A stretch of DNA of 54,082 nt from RGIG4079 sp045576735 (GTDB taxonomy: Bacteria; Bacteroidota; Bacteroidia; Bacteroidales; Muribaculaceae). Position numbers and translations under genes: made by a program. The stretch is from assembly GCA_045576735.1 (NCBI GenBank), contig JAZNGZ010000082.1, positions 1 to 54,082 on the forward strand, read 5' to 3'. Positions within the stretch are counted from its first letter, which is position 1. Each line of letters opens with the position of its first letter. This document shows, in pieces, positions 53,850 to 54,082 of the stretch. The notes beneath the pieces are model-generated. The model was not told where the DNA came from, did no database searches, and saw only the letters and a program-made list of their open reading frames with translations.

Positions 53850-53882
53850 AACTAATATTAGTTTTAAGGTTGATACTATTTA

Positions 53883-53890
53883 CAAAAATA
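53883..53890 (-). promoter_or_regulatory. -7 box (TATTTTTG) of hppA
   Basis: TATTTTTG on the minus strand, 33 bases before the hppA ATG, fits TAnnTTTG. Confidence 0.5.
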
Positions 53891-53941
53891 TAAAATATTT
53901 TTCAATAATACCCTTCTTTATAATCAATATTTATAATAAAA

Positions 53942-54082
53942 AATTGAAGATTCCAAACCGAAGTGCGACACCAGCGGTGAAAATAATATGAAAAACACCG
54001 CGGGTTTGCCCAGCGGTTGGGGCGCGTAGCCCCAAAGAGCGAATCTCAGAAAAAAAGGTTTAATTAGCAAAATAAAAAAAGG
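53942..54082. repeat. right copy of 141-bp terminal inverted repeat
   Basis: This is the perfect reverse complement of 1-141. Identity stops at 53942: inside it the left copy continues into the AATTAGCAAA arm (138-147), whereas this side reads into unrelated A/T-rich sequence upstream of hppA. The two ends therefore sit in two copies of one repeat family in opposite orientation, and the inner arm seen on the left is absent on the right. Confidence 0.9.

Noticed and set aside
1..54082. The end repeats as transposon or phage terminal repeats
   Set aside because: No transposase, integrase, capsid or tail gene lies between them; the window is mostly housekeeping genes, and the 141-base length fits an assembly k-mer.

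Overview
The window looks like a chromosomal contig from an anaerobic gut-type member of the Bacteroidales, possibly a Muribaculaceae or Bacteroides relative. Supporting signs: low G+C, repeated -7 promoter boxes of the form TAnnTTTG, no clear Shine-Dalgarno sequences, a type IX secretion (T9SS) C-terminal sorting domain, DUF4270 and DUF5106 proteins, a membrane-embedded AraC regulator and a K+-dependent membrane pyrophosphatase. The species cannot be fixed from sequence reading alone. The first and last 141 bases are perfect reverse complements of each other, so both ends sit in the same dispersed, hairpin-rich repeat. Exactly 141 bases is also a common assembly k-mer length.

Layout. 153-6065 (-): a tightly overlapped operon of a lone DsbD-alpha domain protein, full DsbD, MazG, topoisomerase III, a Nudix hydrolase and a 50-residue Cys-rich membrane peptide. 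6286-10486 (+): a GT5 starch-synthase-like protein, a DUF4270 lipoprotein, tRNA-Thr(CGU) and an ABC-F ATPase. 10547-18792 (-): seven mostly exported proteins of largely unknown function (zinc-ribbon/DUF4870, two lipoproteins, an unknown secreted protein, a ~1140-residue TPR protein, a WG-repeat protein and an OmpA-type protein), followed by an AraC regulator with membrane segments (19514-20638). This block is visibly richer in G+C than its flanks. 20821-27473: a GHL10-type glycosyl hydrolase, FabI, a lipoprotein, an EFR1 ferredoxin and ClpB.

27646-33355 (+): a likely six-gene operon of a DUF5106/thioredoxin-like protein, MnmA, a bifunctional nuclease, RsmE, KdsA and a TPR protein. 33442-41427 (+): a signalling and envelope region holding a putative DNA-binding protein, two Hanks-type Ser/Thr kinases (the second with SH3-like and SPOR domains outside the membrane), a decayed secreted-protein pseudogene, a TolB-like beta-propeller and a T9SS-exported N-acetylmuramoyl-L-alanine amidase. 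41521-51470 (-): a likely six-gene operon headed by a fusion of two receiver-like domains with a PEP/pyruvate-binding ATP-grasp domain, then a coiled-coil protein, DPP IV, an unknown membrane protein, MiaA and a secreted protein. 51648-53849 (-): membrane pyrophosphatase HppA.

Most of the window is core metabolism, RNA modification and envelope maintenance. The best candidates for something new are the kinase/SPOR/amidase neighbourhood (33.4-41.4 kb), the exported-protein island (10.2-20.7 kb) and the receiver/ATP-grasp operon (41.5-51.5 kb). No CRISPR array, intact insertion sequence, phage or rRNA operon was seen.
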